A stretch of 62,077 bases of DNA, taken from Verrucomicrobiota bacterium (lineage in GTDB: Bacteria > Verrucomicrobiota > Verrucomicrobiia > Chthoniobacterales > JAFAMB01). Both the position numbers and the translations under genes were made by a program. Location: NCBI GenBank assembly GCA_019247695.1, contig JAFBAP010000115.1:1-62077 (forward strand), read 5' to 3'. Positions 7,426-15,979 of the stretch are shown here, in pieces; the stretch's first letter is position 1; the number at the start of each line of letters is the position of its first letter. The notes under the pieces were generated by a model that made no database searches, was not told the origin of the DNA, and worked only from the letters and a program-made list of their open reading frames with translations.

Positions 7426-9024
7426 TTACATTGTCCCGCAAAATGCCACCTTCAAGCCAAGCTCAGCCATCGCCGCCGCCTTCGCAAACATGGCGTGCTG
7501 CGCCGATTTGCGGTCTGGTGCGTAAGCGACCTGAATGTGGTTAGATTTATGCCGCGCCATCATCTGGTCGCGGGTAATGCCTTGTAAGACTGCGTGCATG
7601 ATCGGCCATTGCGGCGAAGTAAGCCGAAGACGTTCCTCGGTTTCGTGCTCCGGAAGTCTGACGACCTCGGCCAGACCGGTGTCGAACGCGAGTTGGCCGT
7701 TGATGATGTAAACCCGGCTCCAAACCACCCACCCCGGCTTACTAACACCCTGGCACGTACCTCCGCCGAGACGAAAGTACATCGGCGGTTGGCGGTAGCT
7801 GTGCGTGCCCTGATAACCGCCGGTAAAGTGGGCGGGCGGCGCCCCGCCGCTGATGAGGAAAACCCACACATAGGCGTCAAGGTGATCGTCCTGATAACGC
7901 CGGCCCCATCGCAGGTCGTGCAGGGTTGTTTCCGGCGGGTACCTGAGCTCGCGCCAGACGCGGTTAGTAATCAATGCATCCAGGCCGGCGCATTCGTCAA
8001 CCTCGTTGAAATGGGGGAGAGCCTGCCCGGCAAAAAGTTCCTTACCATTCGATTCCGCGCAGGAAGGAGGACGTTCAACGTTGTTGAGCAAACCTTCGAC
8101 CAGGTCGGAAGCGGGGGTGAGATCCGCCAACCCCTGCTGGTACTGGATCCCGATGGCCGAGCAGCCAAACCTTTCGGCGATCCGCAGCGCGGAAATGTAC
8201 ATCTTGCACTGCTGCAGGACCTGGTTTTCGGTTAGATCGGTTTCTTCATTCGGTCCGAAGTGAAACTTGACCCCGCGATTCAGCAACCATTCGTAGACCG
8301 CGCGCGCCTCGCCTTCGGAGACAGATTGCATGTTGGCGTACAGAGACGACTGGCTTAATCGCTCTTTGAACACGCCCAGGGGCTGCAACAGTTCCTCCGG
8401 GATGATGGCGTTGTACATCCCCATACAGCCCTCGTCGAAGATCCCCAGGATGGCAGGCGTATGTTTAAGCTGAACGGCAACCCGTTCGCCCAGCCGGCGC
8501 GCCGCACCGGGCACCTTCACATCCTTGTATTTGGTCACGTGCGAGGTGTCGTGCTTGATCGTGCCGTCCGCCAGCCACCGGCGCAGGTGTTTGACGAAGA
8601 ATTTATCTTTAAAATCTTCGCTCCAGAGCGTGCTGTAATCGACGCCGGCCTTTGTGAGCGAGCCGTTCAGGTTGAGCAGACCAACCAAGCCAGGCCAGGT
8701 GCCGCTCCAATTGGCAAGCGTCAGAATCGGCCCCTCGTGCGCCGACAAACCGGGCAACAGGTGTTGGCTGTACTGCCAGACCGATTCCGCGACCACCAAC
8801 GGCACCTGCCTCGGAATCGTCTGGAAAACCTGGATGCCCATTTTCTGGCTATCAATGAAGCCGTGTCGTTTCTGCGGGTCGAACGGATGGCCGCGCCTGA
8901 CGGTCCACCCTTCTTTTTCGATTGCCTCGGTAAGCGTTTGCTCCATTGCCTCCTGCGTGGGCCAGCATTGCTGGTTTGCAGAAAGACGCAGATCACCGTT
9001 AGCCACTAAATAGACGAGGTTCAT
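7426..9024 (-). CDS. L-fucose/L-arabinose isomerase-like protein
   Basis: A 532-residue protein with the length and layout of FucI-type ketol isomerases: two alpha/beta N-terminal domains and a C-terminal barrel. Candidate Mn-binding residues are the Glu in GIFDEGCMGMYN, the Asp in QGLADLTPASD, and the His of ARHKSNHIQV near the C-terminus. These correspond in order to the Glu, Asp and His ligands known in E. coli FucI. The start ATG at 9024 lies 9 bases after the DUF4112 stop, and the aldolase gene follows at 22 bases, so a three-gene transcript is likely. It would interconvert an aldose such as L-fucose and its ketose in the cytoplasm; the precise sugar is an inference from family only. Confidence 0.82.
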   Translation of the reverse strand: MNLVYLVANGDLRLSANQQCWPTQEAMEQTLTEAIEKEGWTVRRGHPFDPQKRHGFIDSQKMGIQVFQTIPRQVPLVVAESVWQYSQHLLPGLSAHEGPILTLANWSGTWPGLVGLLNLNGSLTKAGVDYSTLWSEDFKDKFFVKHLRRWLADGTIKHDTSHVTKYKDVKVPGAARRLGERVAVQLKHTPAILGIFDEGCMGMYNAIIPEELLQPLGVFKERLSQSSLYANMQSVSEGEARAVYEWLLNRGVKFHFGPNEETDLTENQVLQQCKMYISALRIAERFGCSAIGIQYQQGLADLTPASDLVEGLLNNVERPPSCAESNGKELFAGQALPHFNEVDECAGLDALITNRVWRELRYPPETTLHDLRWGRRYQDDHLDAYVWVFLISGGAPPAHFTGGYQGTHSYRQPPMYFRLGGGTCQGVSKPGWVVWSRVYIINGQLAFDTGLAEVVRLPEHETEERLRLTSPQWPIMHAVLQGITRDQMMARHKSNHIQVAYAPDRKSAQHAMFAKAAAMAELGLKVAFCGTM

Positions 9025-9033
9025 AGGGGGACG

Positions 9034-9567
9034 CTAAAATGGGCTTTGCAATGCACGGATCACGGCATAACCGATGAATGCGCCGAACAGGGTCGTTAGC
9101 AAAAACGTCACCCCGACAATTGCAAGCACGAAAAACCAGTCGGCACGGCTGGACTTCCCGGCCTGGCCGACATGGCGCTGCAGGATCCGGTAGTTTCGGA
9201 TATTCGGTTTATACCAGAGTACAAAAAGATCGCCGATGAGCGGAATCATCCCGATCAGGCCGTTGATCGCAATATTCAGCCCCATTCGGACGAGGGCGAT
9301 TTTCGGCAAACGGTGCTGCAAGCTGCGAAACAAAAGCGCGGCGGAGATCAGGGTGGTGACCTGATCCCCGAGGACCGGGATCAAGCCGATCACCGGTTCG
9401 AGGCCGAACCGGATGCGGGTACCGGGAATGCGAAAGATCGTGTCCAGAACGCGGCTAACCAGCCAGATGACCGGGTCAGTCGTCGTCTCGGGGGAGTTCC
9501 TGACACGCGAGCCGGTCTTTGGCAGGACCTCAAAGTCCAGGTAGTCAGGTTTTGATTCCTTCGGCAC
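9034..9567 (-). CDS. DUF4112 membrane protein
   Basis: A 177-residue protein matching the DUF4112 pattern: LLDxxFRIPGTxxRFGLEPVIGLIPVLGDQ early on, and a second GLIGMIPLIGDLFVLWYKPN motif. Three to four hydrophobic segments are predicted: the IPVLGD and IPLIGD helices and a C-terminal FVLAIVGVTFLLTTLFGAF. The GTG start at 9567 has GGAGGG some distance upstream. It is located between rho and the sugar-isomerase gene, on the same strand. The function of the family is unknown; it is presumably an integral inner-membrane protein. Confidence 0.85.
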   Translation of the reverse strand: MPKESKPDYLDFEVLPKTGSRVRNSPETTTDPVIWLVSRVLDTIFRIPGTRIRFGLEPVIGLIPVLGDQVTTLISAALLFRSLQHRLPKIALVRMGLNIAINGLIGMIPLIGDLFVLWYKPNIRNYRILQRHVGQAGKSSRADWFFVLAIVGVTFLLTTLFGAFIGYAVIRALQSPF

Positions 9568-9618
9568 GGCGGCAAAGATGCCCTCCGGCCGGCACCACCG
9601 CCGGCCGGAAACGTAAGT

Positions 9619-11223
9619 CTACCCGGGGATTTCGCGCAGCATTTGGGCGTTAGTCGGAAACTTCCGCAGGAACGAGAGCAACCGCTCAATCGCTTCCGCC
9701 GGACGATGCCCGGCCAAGCCGCGCCGGATCATGTTAATCTTATCGAGCTGGTGAGCCGGCAGCAGCAGTTCTTCGCGGCGCGTACCCGACTTGAAGATGT
9801 CGATGGCCGGGTAAGTGCGCTGGTCACTGATCTGGCGATCGAGGACCATTTCCATGTTACCCGTGCCTTTGAATTCCTGGAAGATGAGTTCGTCCATCTT
9901 CGAACCCGTTTCGATCAGGGCGGTGGCCATGATCGTCAGGGAACCGGCCTCTTCGGTGTTGCGTGCAGCGGCAAACAGTTTGCGGGGAATCTCCATCGCC
10001 CGCGAATCCATACCGCCGCTCATGGTTCGGCCGCTGCCGGAGATGGCGTTGTTAAAGGCACGCCCGATTCGGGTCAGCGAATCCATCAGCACAAACACAT
10101 CCTTGCCCGCTTCAACCAGACGCTTGGCACGCTCGATGGCAAGTTGCGCGATCCGCGTATGGCTTTTGAGGTCGCTGTCATTCGAGCTGGCCATGATGTC
10201 GGCTTTAGGCACGGTTCGCCGGATCTCCGTTACTTCCTCCGGACGTTCGTCCACCAGCAGAATAATCAGGTTCATCTCCGGATGGTTTTTGCAAACCGCA
10301 TCCGCGATGTGCTGCAGCAACGTCGTCTTGCCGGTACGAGGCGGCGCCACGATCAGGCCGCGCTGGCCCTTGCCGATCGGCGTCATCAAATCCATCACCC
10401 GTGTGGTGTATCGGTCCGGCACGGTCTCGAGCCGGATACGTTCAATGGGGTTAATGGAGGTTAGTTCCTCGAAAACAGGGAGATTACGATATTTGTCCGG
10501 GTCCTCGTTGTTGATGGACACCAGTTTGAAGAGCTGCGGTCCCCGGCTGCCGCGCCGGATCTCACCTTTAATCCACAAACCGTCACGCAGCGCGTGCTTG
10601 CGCACCACCTCCGGCGTAACAAAGATGTCCTGCGGCGACTGCATGTAGTTGCGTTTCGGATCCCGCAAAAAGCCGAAGCCTTTACCGGACACTTCGATCA
10701 ACCCTTCGCCGTAGACCGGTTCAGGCCGCGGCGCCTCCACCACAACGGCCGAGTCGTCTCGATCTTTAACCGGCGCTGGTTCAGCCGGCTCCGCCTCGGC
10801 AGCAGGCGCAGGAGAAGTCCTGGGGGAGCGTTCCGGCGACCAAACGCGTACTTCCCCGGTCCGGGCTGGTTCAGCGGGTTCAAAAAGCGGCGCCTCCGTG
10901 CGGCGCGATCCCCGGCTGCCGAGTTTACCATCACCCGGGCGGCCGGGCGCCTCCCGGCCTTCGGACGGCCGCTCAGGCGTTTCCCGGCCGGGCGCCTCCA
11001 GAGGCAGAGATTCGGTTTCATTCACGGCAACCGCCTGCCCATTCGCTTCGTTGGCAGCCACTTCGGCCACCGGAGCAGGTTTTTTGGTCCGTTTGACGCC
11101 GGTCTTTTTGGCTACCGGCTTTTTCGTCGTCTTCGCAGCGGTAACGGAGCGCGTACGTTTAGGCTTTTTAACCTTTTCCGTATCGTCGCTCAATAACGTT
11201 GGCTGTTCGTCAAATTCCGCCAT
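9619..11223 (-). CDS. rho: Transcription termination factor Rho
   Basis: A 534-residue hexameric RNA helicase/ATPase that ends transcription. The core is highly conserved: the RNA-binding OB fold begins near GEGLIEVSGKGFGFLRDP, then Walker A in GLIVAPPRTGKTTLL, Walker B ILLVDERPEEVTE, and the secondary-channel region GSGRTMSGGMDSRAM with the downstream GTGNMEMVLDRQ. About 185 residues precede the OB fold, much longer than E. coli Rho. They are first Lys/Ala/Pro-rich (KKPKRTRSVTAAKTTKKP) and then Glu/Arg/Pro-rich. Such disordered N-terminal extensions are known in Rho of several GC-rich phyla. yebC lies 31 bases upstream, DUF4112 51 bases downstream. Confidence 0.97.
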   Translation of the reverse strand: MAEFDEQPTLLSDDTEKVKKPKRTRSVTAAKTTKKPVAKKTGVKRTKKPAPVAEVAANEANGQAVAVNETESLPLEAPGRETPERPSEGREAPGRPGDGKLGSRGSRRTEAPLFEPAEPARTGEVRVWSPERSPRTSPAPAAEAEPAEPAPVKDRDDSAVVVEAPRPEPVYGEGLIEVSGKGFGFLRDPKRNYMQSPQDIFVTPEVVRKHALRDGLWIKGEIRRGSRGPQLFKLVSINNEDPDKYRNLPVFEELTSINPIERIRLETVPDRYTTRVMDLMTPIGKGQRGLIVAPPRTGKTTLLQHIADAVCKNHPEMNLIILLVDERPEEVTEIRRTVPKADIMASSNDSDLKSHTRIAQLAIERAKRLVEAGKDVFVLMDSLTRIGRAFNNAISGSGRTMSGGMDSRAMEIPRKLFAAARNTEEAGSLTIMATALIETGSKMDELIFQEFKGTGNMEMVLDRQISDQRTYPAIDIFKSGTRREELLLPAHQLDKINMIRRGLAGHRPAEAIERLLSFLRKFPTNAQMLREIPG

Positions 11224-11254
11224 AACGTTTTCTATAAAAGCTGTTATTTAACCT

Positions 11255-12016
11255 TTAACCGGAATGGTTAGATAATTTGGTCAGCAGCTCGTCCGAGATA
11301 TCGAAGTTGCCGTAAACGTTTTGAACATCATCGTTATCATCCAGAGCGTCATATAGCCGCAGAACCTGAGTCGCTGTCGTCTCATTCGTGATCGCAATGG
11401 CGTTGTCGGGAACGAAGGTGAGTTTCTGGGTTTCGATATTGATACCCTGTTTACGAATGGCTTCGCCGACCTGATACAAACGATCATGCGGGGTCGTTAC
11501 GACATACAGATCTTCGTCTGTGGTAAGGTCTTCGGCTCCCGCGTCCAACACGATTTCTAACAATTGGTCTTCTTGAACGGCGCTGCCCAGCACCGTTAGC
11601 TGGCCACGGCGCTTGAACATGTAGGACACCGCCCCGGATGCCGCCAAGTGCCCATGATTCTTGCTGAAGATGCTTCGGATATCCGCGGCGGTCCGGTTTT
11701 TGTTGTCGGTGGCCGCTTCGACGATCAGCGCAACCCCTTCGGGACCGTACCCCTCATAGACAAGCTCCTCGACGATTCCGCCGGAAATTTCTCCCGTTCC
11801 CTTCTTAATGGCCCGCTCGATCGTGTCGTTCGGCATGTTCTGAGCGCGCGCAGCCAAAACGGCCGAGCGCAACCGCGGATTAAGGTCGGGATCACCGCCC
11901 CCCATACGGGCGGATACAAGGATTTCCTTGGCCAGCTTACTGAAAAGCTTGCCGCGTTTGGCATCGAGCGTTCCCTTAAAACGCTTTACTTTTGACCATT
12001 TACTATGACCCGCCAT
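11255..12016 (-). CDS. yebC: YebC/PmpR family protein
   Basis: A 253-residue protein of the YebC/TACO1 family, implicated either as transcription regulator (PmpR) or as an aid to translation through difficult (polyproline) stretches. The family start MAGHSKWSKVKRFKGTLDAK is present, so I used 12016 rather than an in-frame extension of 18 residues. Other hallmarks are RMGGGDPDLNPRLR, AARAQNMPNDTIERAIKKGTG and YEGYGPEGVA. The length is normal. It probably heads the transcript carrying rho, 31 bases downstream. Confidence 0.96.
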   Translation of the reverse strand: MAGHSKWSKVKRFKGTLDAKRGKLFSKLAKEILVSARMGGGDPDLNPRLRSAVLAARAQNMPNDTIERAIKKGTGEISGGIVEELVYEGYGPEGVALIVEAATDNKNRTAADIRSIFSKNHGHLAASGAVSYMFKRRGQLTVLGSAVQEDQLLEIVLDAGAEDLTTDEDLYVVTTPHDRLYQVGEAIRKQGINIETQKLTFVPDNAIAITNETTATQVLRLYDALDDNDDVQNVYGNFDISDELLTKLSNHSG

Positions 12017-12210
12017 AATTTCGGGCAAAGAGACGATAACTGAGTGGTTAAGGTTTAAAAAGCGACGCACTCGCGACCAAGGAGAAGACAGCCCGGAGAA
12101 CCGCCGATTAGCGCATCACCCAACGATGGCGCAAAGAAACCTCATTTATGCGCGTTTGTCAACCCTCGCAAACGTTTTACGGGCAAAACGCCGGCTCTCA
12201 GGCCCGCCAT

Positions 12211-12265
12211 AAAAATATAAAACGCGCGGCGTCTGAAGGCTCATCGACCTGATGCACCGCGCGTT
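12211..12265 (-). terminator. Intrinsic terminator of typA
   Basis: Read on the minus strand, downstream of the typA stop, AACGCGCGG (12265-12257) pairs perfectly with CCGCGCGTT (12229-12221) across a 27-base loop. It is followed by a T-rich tail, TTATATTTTT. The rest of the 280-base gap between typA and yebC (12017-12296) shows no gene. Confidence 0.75.
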
Positions 12266-12296
12266 CGGTAACGTAAACCGACCCGGCGGATCCGTA

Positions 12297-14114
12297 TCAG
12301 GCAACCAAAACCTTCGACGAAGCCCGTTTCCGGGCCGTTGAACCCAGAATTTTCTTTCGTAACCGCAGGGTTTTAGGGGTCACTTCGACGTACTCGTCCG
12401 GGCCGATGTATTCCAGGGCGCGTTCCAAGCTCATCTTCAACGGGGGCGCCAGCTGCACCCCTTTACCTTCCCCCTGGCTGCGCATATTGGTCAGGTGCTT
12501 GGTTTTGCAGGGGTTAACGGTCAGGTCATCCGGCCGCGAGTTCTCGCCGACGATCATGCCTTCGTAAATATCCTCCTGCGGCCCGACGAACAAGCGCCCC
12601 CGTTCCTGCACGTTGTTCAAGGCGTAAGCCGTGGAGACACCACCCTCCATGGCAACCAGGACGCCGTTGTTGCGGCTGGAAACCTCCCCTTTATAAGGGC
12701 CGTACTCCTTGAACAAGTGGCTCATGGAACCAAGGCCACGGGTCAGATTCACCAGGTCCGCTTCAAAACCGATGAGGCCGCGGGTCGGAATCACGGCTTT
12801 TACCAGCACGCTCTTGGTCTGGTGATCCATATTGGCGATCTCAGCCCTGCGCCCAGCCAGTGACTGGAGGATGTCACCCAGGTTTTCGTTGGGCACATCG
12901 ACATACAGTGTTTCGAACGGTTCCAGAAGTTCGCCGTCCTGATCCCGTTTAAAGATGACTTCGGGCCGGGAAACCAGTAGTTCGAACCCCTCGCGCCGCA
13001 TCTGCTCGACCAGGATGGCAATCTGCATTTCGCCGCGGGCGCTGACCGTAAAGACTCCTGCGACCTCGGTTTCCTGAAATCCCAGCGACACATTGGTCCG
13101 GGTTTCGCGTACCAGTCGCTCTTTGAGGTGACGCGCCGTCAGGAACTTTCCTTCCCTCCCTGCCAGGGGTGAATCGTTCACGACGAAGTTCATCTGGATC
13201 GTGGGCGGGTCGATGTCGACGAACTCAAGCGCAGGCCGTTCTTCCAGGTCGGTAAGGGTTTCGCCGATCGAAATTTCTTCGAAGCCGGCCAAGCCGATGA
13301 TGTCGCCGGCCCCGGCGCATTTGATCTCGATGCGCTCAAGGCCCTGGTGCCCAAAAAGGGCGGTCACATTGGCTCGCTCGCGCTGGCCGTCCTTTCGGAT
13401 CAGCACCACGGAATCCCCCACGCAAACCCGGCCGCTCACGATTCGGCCAAGGGCGATGCGGCCGAGGTAATCGCTGTAATCCAGGTTGGACACGAGCAGC
13501 TGAAAATAAGTTTCCGGCACCTTGGGGGGAGGCGGGATGTGTTTCACGATCGCTTCAAACAACGGTTCCAGGTTATCGTTGCTCTCGTGGATTTCCCGCA
13601 CGGCAAACCCTTCTTTGGCGCTGGCGTAGATCACCGGAAAATCGAGTTGCTCGTCGGTGGCGTTCAATTCCACGAACAAGTCGAAAACCATGTCCAACAC
13701 CTTGTGCGGCCGGGCGTTCTCCCGATCGATCTTGTTGATCACGACGACCGGTTTGGCGTGATTCTGGAGGGCCTTGCGCAAAACAAATTTTGTCTGCGCC
13801 TGCGGCCCATCATGGGCATCGACCACCAGCAGGACGCCGTCGACCATCTTCATTATGCGCTCGACTTCGCCGCCGAAATCAGCGTGGCCCGGGGTATCAA
13901 CGATGTTGACGTGATAATGCTTGTAGCGGAACGCGGCATTTTTGGCCTTGATCGTGATGCCCTTCTCGCGCTCCAGGTCCATGGAGTCCATGACCCGTTC
14001 TTCGACCTTCTGATTGGCGCGGAAGGTCCCCGATTGGCGCAGCAGTTGATCGACCAAGGTCGTCTTCCCGTGATCAACGTGAGCAATGATGGCGATGTTA
14101 CGGATATGGTCCAT
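12297..14114 (-). CDS. typA: Translational GTPase TypA/BipA
   Basis: A 605-residue ribosome-associated GTPase of the EF-G-like family, needed for ribosome assembly and stress adaptation. G motifs: G1 [15 protein letters not shown], the switch region [15 protein letters not shown]3 [15 protein letters not shown]4 VINKIDR. The C-terminal half includes FEVNL-type and MxHLFKxYxPYKG regions ([17 protein letters not shown]) and the family end [12 protein letters not shown]. The start at 14114 ([17 protein letters not shown]) agrees with the family; an upstream in-frame extension of 24 residues is unsupported. An intrinsic terminator follows. Confidence 0.97.
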   Translation of the reverse strand: MDHIRNIAIIAHVDHGKTTLVDQLLRQSGTFRANQKVEERVMDSMDLEREKGITIKAKNAAFRYKHYHVNIVDTPGHADFGGEVERIMKMVDGVLLVVDAHDGPQAQTKFVLRKALQNHAKPVVVINKIDRENARPHKVLDMVFDLFVELNATDEQLDFPVIYASAKEGFAVREIHESNDNLEPLFEAIVKHIPPPPKVPETYFQLLVSNLDYSDYLGRIALGRIVSGRVCVGDSVVLIRKDGQRERANVTALFGHQGLERIEIKCAGAGDIIGLAGFEEISIGETLTDLEERPALEFVDIDPPTIQMNFVVNDSPLAGREGKFLTARHLKERLVRETRTNVSLGFQETEVAGVFTVSARGEMQIAILVEQMRREGFELLVSRPEVIFKRDQDGELLEPFETLYVDVPNENLGDILQSLAGRRAEIANMDHQTKSVLVKAVIPTRGLIGFEADLVNLTRGLGSMSHLFKEYGPYKGEVSSRNNGVLVAMEGGVSTAYALNNVQERGRLFVGPQEDIYEGMIVGENSRPDDLTVNPCKTKHLTNMRSQGEGKGVQLAPPLKMSLERALEYIGPDEYVEVTPKTLRLRKKILGSTARKRASSKVLVA

Positions 14115-14299
14115 AGGCCGGATTGCGGAACCGGGAAGATGGCCGTAGCGCGCGTGATCGTCAACTGAGTGGAGCGGAAAGGGCATAAGGCGGACCGGAA
14201 ACCGGACGCCCAGCTTTCAACCGCAGGAAATCCGCCGGCCCCGGCAGATGAAGGTGCTCAATAATCTACTACTCAGGCCCGCCGGGGCAATGGCTGAGG

Positions 14300-15190
14300 T
14301 TATGACAGCCGGTCCGGTACCCGCCAGAACCTGGATTCTGCAACCTCGTACACGACGGCCTTGGGCGCACCGTAATCCGACCCGACGTTCACGCCGGGCA
14401 CACCGTTGACATCCACCGGCCCGGCCGGCCGGTGGGTGTGGCCGCACACGATGCCGCACAGGCGGTGCAGGTGCCGTCGCAGCATCACGCCCATGCCGCG
14501 GTTACCCAGGTACGCCCGAAAAAATGCGCGCTCGGGCGGAGGCACCCCCACCGGCAAGGGGGGAATTCCGAGTAACTCCTGGAAGGGCGCCGTGTGCATG
14601 ACGGCCAGCACGGGTTTCATCCCGGTCTGGATCAGGCGACGCTCAAAGCCCGTCACCTGCGCTGCCGCCACCTCATGCAGGCCGGTCTGGATGGCCGGCA
14701 TGAGCTGGAAATCGCGCCAGCGCATGGCCGACACCTCGGGACAAGCGCCCCGCAGGTAATCCGCCTCTGAAATCTTCAGGTCGCCGTACGCGAGTCCGGG
14801 CACGGCGAAACCGAGGTCATAATGGCCGTAACCGCCGACCAGGTAAAGGTCAGGCAGTTCCAGGTTGCCGCTGTCAAGCAACACCACCTCCGCCTGCCGG
14901 GTGGCGGGCAACCAGTGCTCTTCGACCACCTGCTCAAGGCTCGCATAACGTGGCCGCGCCTCGTCATGCATCCAGAAATCATGGTTGCCCAGACAGATCG
15001 CCAACCATCCTTGCGAAAAGATGCGGCGTAACGCCAGGAGTGCCTCGGCCGCCTGAGGTGCACTGGCTACGTCCCCCGCAATCACCATGACCTCCGGACG
15101 AAGCCGGTCGACCCAGGACGCGAGAACGCTCAGCGTGTGTTCCCGGCTGGCCCGCAACAGGTGCAAGTCGGCCGTAAGCAGGATCTTCAA
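14300..15190 (-). CDS. Metallophosphoesterase (calcineurin-like)
   Basis: A protein of about 296 residues with the dinuclear-metal phosphoesterase motifs in order: DLH in ILLTADLHLL, GD in MVIAGDV, GNHD in CLGNHDFW, a His in AVMHTAPF, and GHTH in CGHTHRPAGPV. The substrate (nucleotide, phospholipid or protein phosphate) cannot be predicted. The start is uncertain: TTG at 15190 (MKILLTADLH) puts the first motif where the family usually has it, GTG at 15244 adds 18 residues, and an ATG further up would overlap the coiled-coil gene. No signal peptide is seen, so the enzyme is cytoplasmic. Confidence 0.85.
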   Translation of the reverse strand: MKILLTADLHLLRASREHTLSVLASWVDRLRPEVMVIAGDVASAPQAAEALLALRRIFSQGWLAICLGNHDFWMHDEARPRYASLEQVVEEHWLPATRQAEVVLLDSGNLELPDLYLVGGYGHYDLGFAVPGLAYGDLKISEADYLRGACPEVSAMRWRDFQLMPAIQTGLHEVAAAQVTGFERRLIQTGMKPVLAVMHTAPFQELLGIPPLPVGVPPPERAFFRAYLGNRGMGVMLRRHLHRLCGIVCGHTHRPAGPVDVNGVPGVNVGSDYGAPKAVVYEVAESRFWRVPDRLS

Positions 15191-15317
15191 AAGGCAAGGG
15201 ATGAGGGCCAGGTCCGCACAACGATGAATCAGATCCGGTGACACCGCCGGCTTGGCCGGGACCGGCTGCGTCAACCTGCCGCAAACGGGCCTCGCGCAAC
15301 GAAGAAACCCGATCGGT

Positions 15318-15914
15318 CTACTTCCAGTAGTGCTGCAGGACGACGCTCGCGAGAAGCAGGACAAAGGTCCCGACCGTCCACATTTGCTGCGTGCGCATCT
15401 TGTCGATCAGATCAGCTCGCACGTCGGCAATCTGTTGCTGCAACTCGGCCCGCAAGTCCGCCGTTTGTTGCTGCAATTCGGCCCGCAAATCCCCCATTTG
15501 CTGCTGCAATTCGGCCCGCAAGTCCGCCATTTCTTGCTTCAATTCAGTTCGCAAGTCCGCCATTTGCTGCTGCAACTCGGCTCGCAAGTCCGCCATTTGC
15601 TGCTGCAATTCGGCCCGCAAGTCTGCCATTTCTTGCTTCAGTTCGGCCCGCAAGTCCGCCATTTGCTGCTTCAGCTCGGTTCGCAAATCCGCCATTTCTT
15701 GCTTCAATTCAGTTCGCAAGTCCGTCAGGGCCTTCTGCAGGTCGGATGCTCCCGCCGTCAGGCGCGCGTCAAGGTAGTCGCGGGTCACCGGACGCAGCTC
15801 GGCTTCGGCCAACTCGGTGGCGCGCACGATGGCGTCGGCCAACTTATGGCCATCGCCCTTACTCAAGGCCTCAACGACTAGGGCGTGCAGTTCATTAACG
15901 CCGGCGGTCTTCAT
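15318..15914 (-). CDS. Hendecad coiled-coil protein with a C-terminal membrane anchor
   Basis: A 198-residue protein. A globular N-terminal part of about 60 residues (MKTAGVNELHALVVEAL) is followed by nine near-identical 11-residue units of the form ADLRAELQQQM or ADLRTELKQEM plus a degenerate tenth. The C-terminal segment MWTVGTFVLLLASVVLQ is a transmembrane helix just before the end. This is a continuous hendecad (right-handed or straight) coiled coil ending in the membrane, reminiscent of CCDC90/DUF1640-type proteins. I prefer ATG at 15914 over a TTG at 15959. Function unknown; an oligomeric rod on the inner membrane is likely. Confidence 0.8.
   Translation of the reverse strand: MKTAGVNELHALVVEALSKGDGHKLADAIVRATELAEAELRPVTRDYLDARLTAGASDLQKALTDLRTELKQEMADLRTELKQQMADLRAELKQEMADLRAELQQQMADLRAELQQQMADLRTELKQEMADLRAELQQQMGDLRAELQQQTADLRAELQQQIADVRADLIDKMRTQQMWTVGTFVLLLASVVLQHYWK
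15429..15725. repeat. 33-bp tandem repeat inside the coiled-coil gene
   Basis: Nine copies of a 33-bp unit encode the 11-residue coiled-coil repeat. Copies alternate between two codon versions of the last four residues (KQEM and QQQM), which suggests repeat homogenisation by slippage or unequal crossover. The copy number may vary between strains. Confidence 0.9.
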
Positions 15915-15979
15915 GGCGGCTGGTTCAATTAAGATGACAGGAATGTGCGGGACTGCCAAGTGCGCTCTCGAAACTCAAG

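Noticed and set aside
12495-12863. Long open frames antisense to typA, rho, fucI-like, mnmG and the RND gene
   Set aside because: They are shadows of GC-rich coding sequence: low-complexity products, no family motifs, no ribosome binding sites.
15429-15725. 33-bp tandem units as a CRISPR array
   Set aside because: The units are contiguous with no spacers and keep the reading frame; they encode the coiled coil of a protein.
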